A stretch of 64,000 nucleotides of DNA from Desulfofalx alkaliphila DSM 12257 (GTDB lineage: Bacteria > Bacillota > Desulfotomaculia > Desulfotomaculales > Desulfohalotomaculaceae). Within the stretch, counting starts at the first letter, position 1. The number at the start of each line of letters is the position of its first letter. The position numbers were made by a program, and so were the translations under genes. The stretch is from the NCBI RefSeq assembly GCF_000711975.1, contig NZ_JONT01000001.1, positions 124,001 to 188,000 on the forward strand, written 5' to 3'. The notes under the pieces are model-generated. The model searched no databases, was not told where the DNA came from, and worked only from the letters and a program-made list of their open reading frames with translations. This document shows, piece by piece, positions 45,113 through 53,963 of the stretch.

Positions 45113-45988
45113 ATGAACTTTCAGCAGTTAATATTAAAACTAAATGAGTTTTGGTCGGAACAAAAATGCATTATCCAGCAACCCTATGATACAGAAAAGG
45201 GTGCCGGCACCATGAACCCGGCTACCTTTTTAAGGGCCTTGGGACCGGAACCTTGGCGGGTGGCCTATGTGGAACCCTCCAGACGGCCCACCGACGGCCG
45301 CTATGGTGAAAACCCCAACCGCCTACAACACTATTATCAGTATCAGGTGATCTTAAAACCTTCGCCGGATGATGTAATTGAAATATATTTAGACAGTTTG
45401 CGGGCTATTGGTATAGATCCCAATGAGCACGACATTCGTTTTGTGGAAGACAACTGGGAATCCCCCACACTGGGTGCCTGGGGTTTGGGTTGGGAAGTAT
45501 GGCTGGACGGCATGGAAATAACCCAGTTTACATATTTCCAGCAGTGTGGCGGTATTGACTGCAAGCCTGTTTCTGCAGAGCTTACCTATGGTTTAGAGCG
45601 CCTGGCCATGTTTATCCAGGGGGTAGACAGTGTATTTGACATTGAGTGGGTAGATGGCATTACTTACGGTGACGTTCATCACCGGGGGGAGGTAGAACAC
45701 TCGGTCTACAACTTTGAGGCGGCCGATACAGAAATGCTTTTTGACCTCTTTGACATGTATGAGTCAGAGGCCCGGCGGATAATGGAAAAGGGCCTGGTTC
45801 TTCCGGCCTACGACTATGTGTTGAAGTGTTCCCATACCTTTAATTTACTGGATGCCCGGGGTGCCATCAGCGTAACGGAACGGACCGGCTACATTGCCAG
45901 GGTGCGCAATTTGGCCCGGCTATGTGCGCAGGGTTACGTGGAACAGAGGGAAAAAATGGGCTACCCGTTGATTAAGAAGGAGGCGTAA
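45113..45988 (+). CDS. glyQ: Glycyl-tRNA synthetase alpha subunit
   Basis: 291 residues from ATG 45113 behind AAGGAGG. Begins [47 protein letters not shown] (seen in consecutive stretches), the standard class II alpha subunit. Motifs [23 protein letters not shown] and [22 protein letters not shown] bind ATP and glycine. Forms an alpha2beta2 enzyme with GlyS. The operon is controlled by the T-box leader. Confidence 0.98.
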   Translation: MNFQQLILKLNEFWSEQKCIIQQPYDTEKGAGTMNPATFLRALGPEPWRVAYVEPSRRPTDGRYGENPNRLQHYYQYQVILKPSPDDVIEIYLDSLRAIGIDPNEHDIRFVEDNWESPTLGAWGLGWEVWLDGMEITQFTYFQQCGGIDCKPVSAELTYGLERLAMFIQGVDSVFDIEWVDGITYGDVHHRGEVEHSVYNFEAADTEMLFDLFDMYESEARRIMEKGLVLPAYDYVLKCSHTFNLLDARGAISVTERTGYIARVRNLARLCAQGYVEQREKMGYPLIKKEA

Positions 45989-48070
45989 ATGATGGCAAAG
46001 GACTTTCTATTGGAAATTGGCATAGAGGAAATGCCGGCTCGTTTCATGGCCCCGGCACTGAAACAATTAAAAGAGCTAACAGAAAAAACATTTAAAGAAC
46101 AACGTTTAGAGTATCAAGAGGTAAAAACCTTTGGTACACCCCGCCGTTTGGTGCTGCATGTAAAACAGTTGAACGAACGGCAGCAGTCCCTGACAAAAGA
46201 GGTAAAGGGCCCGGCCCAAAAGGCAGCCTTTGACATTGACGGCAACCCCACCAAGGCAGTGTTGGGCTTTGCCCGGAGCCAGGGGGTAAAGGTGGAGGAT
46301 TTAGTGGTTCGTCCCCTGGGCAAGGTGGACTACATGTATGCTATTAAAAAAGAGGATGGCCTGGCCACAGATGAAGTGCTGGCCCAAATTGCACCTCAAT
46401 TGATATCGGGGCTACATTTTCCCAAGCCCATGCGCTGGGGCAGCCTGGACTACCGCTTTGCCAGACCCATTCGCTGGCTGTTGGCACTGTACGGCAGTGA
46501 ACTTGTGCCCTTCACGGTGGCAGAGATAAAATCCGGCCGTCATACCTACGGTCACCGGTTTTTAAGCAGGGGAACCATTGAAGTGGCCGATCCTGACCAA
46601 TACTTTAAGGCAATGATTGACGGTTACGTAATGGTGGATGGCCATGAGCGCCGCCGGGTTATTTGGCAGCAGGTACAGGAGCTGGCAGCGTCGGTGGGTG
46701 GCACAGTTCAACAAGATGATGAGCTGTTGGAGGAAATTGCCAACATTGTGGAATATCCCACTGCACTAATGGGCAGTTTTGCAGAACACTATTTAAACTT
46801 GCCCGATGAGGTAATAATTACCCCTATGCGGGAGCATCAACGGTACTTTCCCATTGTTGATCAGCGGGGTAAGTTAATGCCCAAGTTTATAACTGTGAGG
46901 AACGGTACTTCAGAACACCTGGATATTGTGACGGCCGGCAACGAAAAGGTGCTGTCTGCCCGGCTGGCAGATGCAGAATTTTTCTTTAAAGAAGACTTGA
47001 AAACGCCCTTAGCTGATAAGGTAGACAAGTTAAAGAAAGTGGTATGGCTGGAGGGTTTGGGCTCAGTTTATGAAAAGGTAGAGCGCATTGGTAAGCTGGC
47101 ACTGTCATTTGCAGAAGAATTAGATGCCGATAAAATACAAATTGAGCATACTGCCAGGGCGGCATTGTTGGCCAAGGCTGACTTGGTAACTAATATGGTG
47201 TACGAATTTCCTGAACTGCAGGGTATTATCGGACGCGAGTATGCGCTGCGCAGCGGTGAAGAAGCCGAGGTGGGCCGGGCAATTTTTGAGCATTACCTGC
47301 CCTGTTTTGCCGGAGACCAACTGCCATCTGCACTGCCCGGTCAAGTGATTAGCCTGGCGGATAAAATGGACAGCATAGTTGGTTGTTTTGCAGTGGGCAT
47401 TCAACCCACCGGCTCCCAAGACCCCTATGCCCTTAGAAGACAGGCACTGGGTGTTACCAATATTATATTGGAATATGCACTGCCCTTGTCTCTAAAACAA
47501 ATGATTGTCCAGGCGTATAATGGCTATCAAGGCGACGTAGAAATAAAATTAAGTATAGACCAAGTAACAAAGGAAGTAACAGAGTTCTTTAAGGTGCGTA
47601 TTAAGGGGGCCCTTACAGAAGGCGGACTTACTTACGATATCATTGATGCAGTATTAGAGCCGGGCTTTGACAACTTTGCTGATACCTGGCAGCGGGGCCA
47701 AGCCTTGGCGGAATTCCGCAAGCAACCGGCCTTTAACGACCTACTCACTGCTTTCAACCGGGCCAACAACCTGGCAAAGAAATCGGCAGGGGGTGCCGTA
47801 AAAGAAAACCTGCTGCAAGAAGAGGCAGAAAAGGACCTTTACCAGGCATATATTTCCTTCAGCGATGCCTTGGGTCGTCAAATGAGCAAGAAAAACTATC
47901 AAGGGGCTTTACAAGAAATTGCCCTGCTGTTGGACCCCATTAACAAGTTTTTTGATCAAGTGATGGTGATGGTGGAAGATGAACAGGTGAAAAATAACCG
48001 TTTAGCTTTATTGTTTAACATTGCTAATAAAATGAAAAAGGTGGCGGATTTTTCTAAAATTGTAGCCTAA
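45989..48070 (+). CDS. glyS: Glycyl-tRNA synthetase beta subunit
   Basis: 693 residues. Two adjacent ATG codons (45989, 45992) follow AAGGAGG at 45978-45984; the second has better spacing. The stop of glyQ abuts the first. Begins KDFLLEIGIEEMPARFMAPALKQL; later GLHFPKPMRWGSLDYRFARPIRWLLALYG and PTGSQDPYALRRQALGV are conserved. The beta subunit carries tRNA recognition. The C-terminal DALR-like anticodon part is present, so it is full length. Confidence 0.98.
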   Translation: MMAKDFLLEIGIEEMPARFMAPALKQLKELTEKTFKEQRLEYQEVKTFGTPRRLVLHVKQLNERQQSLTKEVKGPAQKAAFDIDGNPTKAVLGFARSQGVKVEDLVVRPLGKVDYMYAIKKEDGLATDEVLAQIAPQLISGLHFPKPMRWGSLDYRFARPIRWLLALYGSELVPFTVAEIKSGRHTYGHRFLSRGTIEVADPDQYFKAMIDGYVMVDGHERRRVIWQQVQELAASVGGTVQQDDELLEEIANIVEYPTALMGSFAEHYLNLPDEVIITPMREHQRYFPIVDQRGKLMPKFITVRNGTSEHLDIVTAGNEKVLSARLADAEFFFKEDLKTPLADKVDKLKKVVWLEGLGSVYEKVERIGKLALSFAEELDADKIQIEHTARAALLAKADLVTNMVYEFPELQGIIGREYALRSGEEAEVGRAIFEHYLPCFAGDQLPSALPGQVISLADKMDSIVGCFAVGIQPTGSQDPYALRRQALGVTNIILEYALPLSLKQMIVQAYNGYQGDVEIKLSIDQVTKEVTEFFKVRIKGALTEGGLTYDIIDAVLEPGFDNFADTWQRGQALAEFRKQPAFNDLLTAFNRANNLAKKSAGGAVKENLLQEEAEKDLYQAYISFSDALGRQMSKKNYQGALQEIALLLDPINKFFDQVMVMVEDEQVKNNRLALLFNIANKMKKVADFSKIVA

Positions 48071-48174
48071 ATAACAATATGATGTATACACAAAAAATAT
48101 TTTTGAAAAAGGAGGGATTTTTTTAGCTTTATCAAATATAATTAGTATGTCACATTTATTTTAGGGGTGATGGG

Positions 48175-48810
48175 ATGGAACTGAGCCAACGACAGGAAAA
48201 GATATTGGAGATTGTGAAAAAACAAGGCCCCATCACTGGTGAGCAGATCGCTGAACAACTAAACTTAACACGGGCCACCCTCAGACCGGACCTGGCAATT
48301 TTAACAATGTCCGGTGTGTTAGAAGCTCGCCCGCGGGTGGGGTATTATTACAGTGGAAAATCACCTGAGCGAATGGTGGCTGAAAAGTTAAAGAAAATAA
48401 AAGTAGGCGAAGTAAAATCGGTACCCCACGTGGTAAACGAAAATTGCTCGGTTTATGATGCCGTTGTAACAATGTTTATAGAAGACGTGGGCACCCTAAT
48501 AGTAGTTAACGATGCCGGCAAACTAGAGGGCATAATATCGCGTAAGGACTTTTTAAAAAGCACCTTAGGTGGGCAAGACATCCATAAACTGCCGGTGGGC
48601 GTAATAATGACCCGCATGCCCAATGTTATCTGTGCTCAACCAGAAGACTCGGTGTGGTTGGCTGCGCGTCGTTTGCTTACCCATGAGGTAGATTGCCTTC
48701 CGGTGGTTCGCCGCTTGCCCGATCAAGCAGAGGCTGAGGGGTACGAAGTAATTGGTAGATTTACCAAGACTAATATTGCCCGACTGTTTGTGGAACTTGG
48801 GGAAGAATAA
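48175..48810 (+). CDS. ccpN: CcpN-like transcriptional repressor (HTH + CBS)
   Basis: 211 residues from ATG 48175. N-terminal HTH (about 5-55; GPITGEQIAEQLNLTRATLRPDLAIL) and two CBS domains (about 80-140 and 145-208). In B. subtilis CcpN represses gluconeogenic genes and its CBS domains bind ATP/ADP. Here it is followed by ppsR and ppdK, so control of pyruvate/PEP interconversion is the likely role. An AT-rich 100-base gap separates it from glyS, with AAGGAGGGATTTTTTT in it. Confidence 0.9.
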   Translation: MELSQRQEKILEIVKKQGPITGEQIAEQLNLTRATLRPDLAILTMSGVLEARPRVGYYYSGKSPERMVAEKLKKIKVGEVKSVPHVVNENCSVYDAVVTMFIEDVGTLIVVNDAGKLEGIISRKDFLKSTLGGQDIHKLPVGVIMTRMPNVICAQPEDSVWLAARRLLTHEVDCLPVVRRLPDQAEAEGYEVIGRFTKTNIARLFVELGEE

Positions 48811-48828
48811 AATAGGGGGGCGTTTACC

Positions 48829-49662
48829 ATTAATGGCATAGCGGATACTAGACCAAAAGCCTATATATTGTCAGATTCCATTGGCGATACTGCTGAACTG
48901 GTGGTAAAAGCTGCGGTAAGCCAATTTAATGACGGTGGGGTTGAAATAAAAAGGATACCCTACGTCAACGATATACGGGACATAATCGACGTGGTGGAGG
49001 AAGCTTCGGCCACCAACAGTATTATTGCATACACACTGGTTATTCCTGAACTGAGAGACGCCTTGGTGCTTGAGGCGTCCCGTTATAATATCCCCTTGGT
49101 GGATATCATGGGCCCCATATTAAGTGCAATTGAAAGCGTAACCCATAAATCACCTAAATTCGAGCCAGGATTGGTTAGGCGACTGGACGAGGAATACTTT
49201 CGCCGGGTGGAAGCCATTGAATTTGCAGTGAAATATGACGATGGAAAAGACCCCAGAGGTATTACCAAGGCGGATTTGATAGTGTTGGGAGTATCACGCA
49301 CCTCAAAAACACCATTGAGCATGTATTTGGCCCACAAACGCATCAAAGTTGCCAACGTGCCACTGGTGCCGGAAGTTTGCCCGCCGGATGAAATATTTCA
49401 CGTGTCGCCCAACAAAGTAATCGGCTTAACCATTCGTCCTCAACAGCTAAACGTCATTCGGCAAGAAAGGTTGCGCACACTGGGCTTAACGTCCCATGCC
49501 GATTACGCCAGCATGGAAAGAATTTTAAAAGAACTGGAATATGCCGAAGGCATAATGAAACGGGTCGGCTGTACCGTAATAGATGTAACCAACAAGGCAG
49601 TGGAGGAAACAGCCAGTAAAGTGCTGGAGCTTTATTACCGGGGCAAGAGAAATAACCGTTAG
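48829..49662 (+). CDS. Pyruvate phosphate dikinase regulatory protein (PpsR/YqfL)
   Basis: About 277 residues if it starts at ATT 48829. The conserved N-terminus [24 protein letters not shown] begins upstream of the first usual start codon (TTG 48868), which would remove the first strand. Upstream in frame only the ccpN stop at 48808 and no ATG/GTG/TTG occur; AGGGGGG (48814-48820) lies at good distance from ATT 48829. P-loop [11 protein letters not shown] is intact. It reversibly phosphorylates PpdK using ADP. The target gene ppdK is next. Confidence 0.9.
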   Translation: MNGIADTRPKAYILSDSIGDTAELVVKAAVSQFNDGGVEIKRIPYVNDIRDIIDVVEEASATNSIIAYTLVIPELRDALVLEASRYNIPLVDIMGPILSAIESVTHKSPKFEPGLVRRLDEEYFRRVEAIEFAVKYDDGKDPRGITKADLIVLGVSRTSKTPLSMYLAHKRIKVANVPLVPEVCPPDEIFHVSPNKVIGLTIRPQQLNVIRQERLRTLGLTSHADYASMERILKELEYAEGIMKRVGCTVIDVTNKAVEETASKVLELYYRGKRNNR

Positions 49663-49803
49663 CCGGTAAACCACCTTACAACCGTGAACGAAGTTGTCTG
49701 TTAAATAGTGCAGGGTTGGTTTCCATGCCCGCCCCGTAAGACAACCTTTAATATAATTTAGATTTGCCAATCAATTGACAAAAATCGTCAGGAGGGAAAA
49801 CAA

Positions 49804-52452
49804 ATGTCAAATGCCAAATACGTGTACCTTTTTCATGAGGGTAAGGCAGAAATGAAAAGCTTGCTGGGGGGCAAAGGTGCTAACCTGGCTGAAATGACAC
49901 ACATTGGACTACCGGTACCGCCGGGATTTATTATTACCACAGAAGCCTGCATTGACTTCTATAACGCCGACAGGCAGTTTCCCCAAGGCTTAGAAGAGCA
50001 GGTGCTGGAAAAGGTAAAGATTTTGGAAGAAACCACAGGCAAAAAATTTGGGGATCCCGAAAGACCGCTGCTGGTTTCGGTGCGTTCAGGTGCGGTAATT
50101 TCAATGCCCGGAATGATGGATACCGTACTAAACCTGGGCTTGAATGACGAAACGGTAGAAGGATTGGCTGCCTCCACCAATAACCCACGGTTTGCCTATG
50201 ACTGCTACCGCCGTTTCTTGCAAATGTTTGGTGATGTGGTGCTGGGTATCGATCACCATTATTTTGAAGTGGTGTTAGAAAGCCAAAAGGTAGATAAAAA
50301 TGTGTATTTTGATCACCAACTCACAGCAGAAGATTGGCAACAGATAATTGCAAAGTATAAGCGGATTATTGAAAAAGAAACAGGCAAACAATTCCCCCAG
50401 CAGCCTATTGAGCAGCTGTTTTTAGCCATTAATGCGGTATTTAACTCCTGGAATACCGACCGGGCGGTGGTTTACCGTAGAATACATAGAATTCCTGATG
50501 ATCTGGGTACCGCTGTCAACGTTCAAGCCATGGTATTCGGCAACATGGGCGATGACTGCGGTACAGGGGTAGCTTTTACCCGTAATCCCTCAACCGGTGA
50601 AAAATCACTGTATGGTGAGTACTTAACTAACGCCCAGGGTGAAGATGTGGTGGCCGGTATTCGTACCCCGCAGCCCATATCTAAACTGGCGGAAGAAATG
50701 CCCGATGTGTACAGGCAATTTAAAGAAACATGTGAACTGCTGGAAAAGCATTACCGCAACATGCAGGATATCGAGTTTACCATTGAACGGGGCAAGCTGT
50801 GGATGCTGCAAACAAGAAACGGTAAGCGCACTGTGCAGTCTGCAATAAAAATAGCGGTTGATATGGTTGAAGAAGGGTTAATTACTAAAGAAGAAGCAAT
50901 CACCCGTGTAGAACCGGCACAATTGGATCACCTGCTGCACCGGCGTATTGACCCCGACGCCAAACTGGATGTTTTGGCCAAAGGATTACCTGCTTCACCG
51001 GGGTCTGCAGTGGGCGCGGTGGTGTTCGATTCTGATCTGGCAGAAAAAATAGCCCAAGAAGGCAAAAAAGTATTGCTGGTAAGACTGGAAACAACCCCAG
51101 ATGATATTCACGGCATTGTTGCTGCCCAAGGTGTGTTAACCTCCAGGGGTGGCATGACCAGTCACGCAGCGGTGGTAGCCCGGGGTATGGGTAAACCCTG
51201 TGTATGCGGTTGTGAAGCCATTAAAATAGACTATGCGAGCAAAAGCTTCCGGGTGGGCGATAAGGTAGTAAAAGAAGGGGATGTCATTTCAATTGATGGC
51301 AGCACCGGCCAAGTGATAATGGGCGAAGTGCCCATGATTGATCCCGAGATTTCGCCGGAGTTTCAAAAGCTCCTCCAGTGGGCCGATGACATTCGTAGGT
51401 TAGACGTGCGCGCCAACGCCGACAACCCAGAGGATGCCCGCAAGGCCAGAGAGTTTGGTGCCCAAGGCATTGGCTTAACCCGTACCGAGCATATGTTCAT
51501 GGCGCCTGATCGTATACCGCTGGTACAAAAAATGATATTGGCAGACGATATAGAGGGTAGAAAACAAGCACTGGATCAACTATTGCCAATGCAGCAAAAT
51601 GACTTTTATGGCATATTAAAGGCAATGGACGGTCTGCCGGTATGTATTAGATTACTGGATCCACCCCTGCACGAGTTCTTACCCAGCGCTGAAGAACTGG
51701 CAGTTGAAATAACTAGACTTAAACTTTCCGGTGAAAACGCAGAAGAATTATTAGAAAAAGAAGACTTGTTGCGCCAAGTGCGCACCTTGTCGGAATTTAA
51801 CCCCATGCTGGGACACCGGGGTTGCCGTTTGGGCATCACCTATCCCGAAGTTTATGAAATGCAAGCACGGGCCATCTTCCAAGCCACTGCACAGTTGGTA
51901 AGCGAAGGTTATACCGTAATTCCGGAGGTAGAAATTCCACTGGTAATTGAAGAAAAAGAGCTGGCCTACTTAAGACAGGTAGTGGTGGAAACAGCTGACC
52001 GGGTTAAAGAAGAAACCGGCATTGATTTTCACTACACAGTGGGCACTATGATTGAAATGCCCCGGGCTGCGCTACTGGCCGATGAAATAGCAAACCAGGC
52101 AGACTTTTTCTCCTTTGGCACTAACGACCTTACCCAAACCACCTTAGGTTTTTCCAGGGATGATGCCGAAGGTAAATTCATGCACCACTACCTTGAGCGT
52201 AAAATACTAACTGACAATCCATTTATAGTGCTAGATCGCAAAGGTGTGGGCAAACTAATGCAGATTACCGTTGAACAGGGTCGCAAAGTTAAGCCAGATT
52301 TATTAATCGGTATTTGCGGTGAACACGGCGGTGAGCCCAGTTCGGTAGAGTTCTGCCATATTATCGGCTTAGATTATGTTAGCTGCTCCCCTTACCGGGT
52401 GCCCATTGCCCGGCTGGCTGCCGCCCAAGCTGCGGTTAACAACAGGGACTAA
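49804..52452 (+). CDS. ppdK: Pyruvate, phosphate dikinase
   Basis: 882 residues from ATG 49804 behind AGGAGGG. Order: ATP-grasp domain (KYVYLFHEGKAEMKSLLGGKGANLAEMTHIGLPVPPGF, seen in stretches), phospho-His swivel (TSRGGMTSHAAVVARGMGKPCVCG, the His being catalytic and the Thr before it the regulatory site), and the PEP/pyruvate-binding barrel (GLTRTEHMFMAPDRIPLV, FGTNDLTQTTLGFSRDDAEGKF). Interconverts pyruvate, Pi and ATP with PEP, PPi and AMP. Regulated by the adjacent PpsR. Confidence 0.98.
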   Translation: MSNAKYVYLFHEGKAEMKSLLGGKGANLAEMTHIGLPVPPGFIITTEACIDFYNADRQFPQGLEEQVLEKVKILEETTGKKFGDPERPLLVSVRSGAVISMPGMMDTVLNLGLNDETVEGLAASTNNPRFAYDCYRRFLQMFGDVVLGIDHHYFEVVLESQKVDKNVYFDHQLTAEDWQQIIAKYKRIIEKETGKQFPQQPIEQLFLAINAVFNSWNTDRAVVYRRIHRIPDDLGTAVNVQAMVFGNMGDDCGTGVAFTRNPSTGEKSLYGEYLTNAQGEDVVAGIRTPQPISKLAEEMPDVYRQFKETCELLEKHYRNMQDIEFTIERGKLWMLQTRNGKRTVQSAIKIAVDMVEEGLITKEEAITRVEPAQLDHLLHRRIDPDAKLDVLAKGLPASPGSAVGAVVFDSDLAEKIAQEGKKVLLVRLETTPDDIHGIVAAQGVLTSRGGMTSHAAVVARGMGKPCVCGCEAIKIDYASKSFRVGDKVVKEGDVISIDGSTGQVIMGEVPMIDPEISPEFQKLLQWADDIRRLDVRANADNPEDARKAREFGAQGIGLTRTEHMFMAPDRIPLVQKMILADDIEGRKQALDQLLPMQQNDFYGILKAMDGLPVCIRLLDPPLHEFLPSAEELAVEITRLKLSGENAEELLEKEDLLRQVRTLSEFNPMLGHRGCRLGITYPEVYEMQARAIFQATAQLVSEGYTVIPEVEIPLVIEEKELAYLRQVVVETADRVKEETGIDFHYTVGTMIEMPRAALLADEIANQADFFSFGTNDLTQTTLGFSRDDAEGKFMHHYLERKILTDNPFIVLDRKGVGKLMQITVEQGRKVKPDLLIGICGEHGGEPSSVEFCHIIGLDYVSCSPYRVPIARLAAAQAAVNNRD

Positions 52453-52476
52453 TTGAAATAGAGCTGAAATAAATCA

Positions 52477-52524
52477 TAAGAACAGGGTATTGTCATTTAA
52501 TTGGCAAGGCCCTGTTCTTATATT
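52477..52524 (+). terminator. ppdK terminator
   Basis: TAAGAACAGGG (52477-52487) pairs with CCCTGTTCTTA (52510-52520), with TTGTCA/TTGGCAA inside the loop, then TATTTATC. Similar hairpins recur near 53335 and 57329. Confidence 0.8.
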
Positions 52525-52525
52525 T

Positions 52526-52680
52526 ATCAGGCTTCGGCAGAGACCCGGTGGCCGGGGCGGGGCTAGAATTGCCAGCCGAAATGTGATCCTTTCTGAACAT
52601 TCTATAATGAAAGGCAATCCCTTCCCGCAATTCTGAATGGAGCCAAGCGGAAGAAAAATCCTTATTATATGATTTACGTC
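52526..52680. other. GC-rich structured intergenic stretch
   Basis: No gene that I can support. TTCGGC near 52533 can pair with GCCGAA near 52575, enclosing CCCGG-TGG-CCGGG. Then CCTTTC and GAAAGG near 52590-52616 form a second stem. It is GC-rich compared with the AT-rich sequence around it. It could be an unrecognised structured RNA or a mobile-element scrap. Confidence 0.4.
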
Positions 52681-52751
52681 ACAGTAAAGGCCAGGCAATA
52701 CAGGTATAATGTAGAAAACTTACAATAATGTCAGGAAAGGAAGGGGTTTTG

Positions 52752-53159
52752 ATGAGTAATTTAGACAATCTAAATAGGCAGCACCAAGAAATTGCACAGG
52801 TGATAAAAGATATTGAAGCCATTATTAATCAAAAGGATATTGAGCAGGAAAGTTTTAATTTGTCCTTTAAAATTGGCCTATTGGCAGGAAAGTTGTTAAC
52901 CCACTTAAGTTCAGAGGATAAGTATCTTTACCCTGCCCTGGTTAGCCATGCCCATTCTAAAGTGCAAGAAACAGCCAAGCGGTTTAAAAATGAAATGGGA
53001 AACCTAGCCAACGACTTTACGAACTATAAAAAAACATATATGATAGCTAACAATATTAAAAAGAATCCAAGCCAATTTGCAAAAGACACCGCCACTGTTT
53101 TTAATGCCATTAAAAAAAGAGTAGAGGCAGAGGAAAAAAACTTGTACCCGCTTTTGTAG
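52752..53159 (+). CDS. Hemerythrin-like (HHE) protein
   Basis: About 135 residues from ATG 52752 behind GGAAAGGAAGGGG; the upstream ATG 52728 is before the SD. An all-helical protein with metal-ligand pattern LNRQHQEIAQ, LLTHLSSEDKYLYPALVSHA and EEKNLYPLL, as in HHE-domain proteins binding a di-iron site. Such proteins bind oxygen or NO or act in iron repair. It sits between ppdK and a duplicated scrap of the ppdK 3' end, so it was probably inserted or flanked by a duplication. Confidence 0.8.
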   Translation: MSNLDNLNRQHQEIAQVIKDIEAIINQKDIEQESFNLSFKIGLLAGKLLTHLSSEDKYLYPALVSHAHSKVQETAKRFKNEMGNLANDFTNYKKTYMIANNIKKNPSQFAKDTATVFNAIKKRVEAEEKNLYPLL

Positions 53160-53171
53160 AATTTCCGCCCT

Positions 53172-53303
53172 AAAACCAAGCCCGATTTATTAATCGGTAT
53201 TTGCGATTTCTGTCATATTATTGGTTTAGACTTTGCTAACTGTCTTCCTTACCGGGCGCCCATTGCCCGGCTGGCTGCCGCCAGGCTGCTGTTATCAGCA
53301 TAG
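53172..53303 (+). pseudogene. Decayed duplicate of the ppdK 3' end
   Basis: The stretch beginning CCCGATTTATTAATCGG matches the last part of ppdK (about 52296-52440), including the CCGGCTGGCTGCCGCC block. About 30 bases encoding GEHGGEPSSV are missing, and an early stop follows. No start or SD. It is a remnant, with its own copy of the terminator hairpin after it. Confidence 0.85.
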
Positions 53304-53334
53304 ACTTTTGAAAAACAATTGGAAAAGAGCTTAG

Positions 53335-53386
53335 AACAAGGGTATTGTTACTTATTTATAGAGGTAATACCCTTGTTGTTTTTTTG
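53335..53386 (+). terminator. Terminator copy after the ppdK remnant
   Basis: AACAAGGGTATT (53335-53346) pairs with AATACCCTTGTT (53366-53377), followed by a T-run. It resembles the true ppdK terminator in position and in the GGGTATTGTYAYTTA core. Confidence 0.88.
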
Positions 53387-53510
53387 GGCTTAGGCCTTTG
53401 TATGGGAAAAACATCTTATAATCCTCCTTGCTACCATGTTGCATAATAGTAATAATGTAATAGTGAAAACAGCTTTTGTACCTTAAATACTTCTTAGGGG
53501 TGATAATGCA

Positions 53511-53689
53511 GTGCTTTTAGCCGGCTTAGTCTTTGGTTTGTTGGATGGTTTGTTTCACTTTTTGGTGGAGATATTCTTATTATTCAAGGTATCTTTGAAA
53601 TAACCGGGAAGGAAATCAGCAGTGCAGGATATTATACAATTTTTGCTCTTTTGGGTTTAATAGGTGGCGGGATTAATAATAAAAACTAG
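53511..53689 (+). pseudogene. Frameshifted small membrane protein gene
   Basis: Reading from GTG 53511 behind AGGGGTGATAA gives LLAGLVFGLLDGLFHFLVEIFLL, then a stop. The next frame continues with GIFEITGKEISSAGYYTIFALLGLIGGGINNKN to TAG 53687-53689. The two halves together would make a two-helix protein of about 59 residues. One single-base indel near 53580-53600 explains this. No family recognised. A terminator follows at 53714. Confidence 0.5.
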
Positions 53690-53713
53690 AAGATGGCCGG
53701 TAAACAAGGGTGG

Positions 53714-53746
53714 TACTCCGCTTGGATTTTCAAGCGGTATATTTTT
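53714..53746 (+). terminator. Terminator after the frameshifted gene
   Basis: CCGCTTG (53718-53724) pairs with CAAGCGG (53731-53737), followed by TATATTTTTTATT. Confidence 0.75.
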
Positions 53747-53963
53747 TATTAAAGGTTAATGTACCTATGGGGACCTCCATTAGCAGTTGTTTATTTATCC
53801 CCCATTGAATACCGCAAAGGTAATAGATTTTTAGTTAGCCAGGAAAGACATGGCAAGGGGTTTATGATAATATAGTATTTAGAGAACTAAAGAAAGTGGC
53901 AGCATAGCAAAAAACAAAATGGTATATTATAAACCATTGCATATTAGAGTGGTGGTGAAATAA

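Noticed and set aside
52474-52698. Minus-strand 74-codon frame in the gap after ppdK
   Set aside because: It crosses the ppdK terminator hairpin, has no SD and no recognisable motif.
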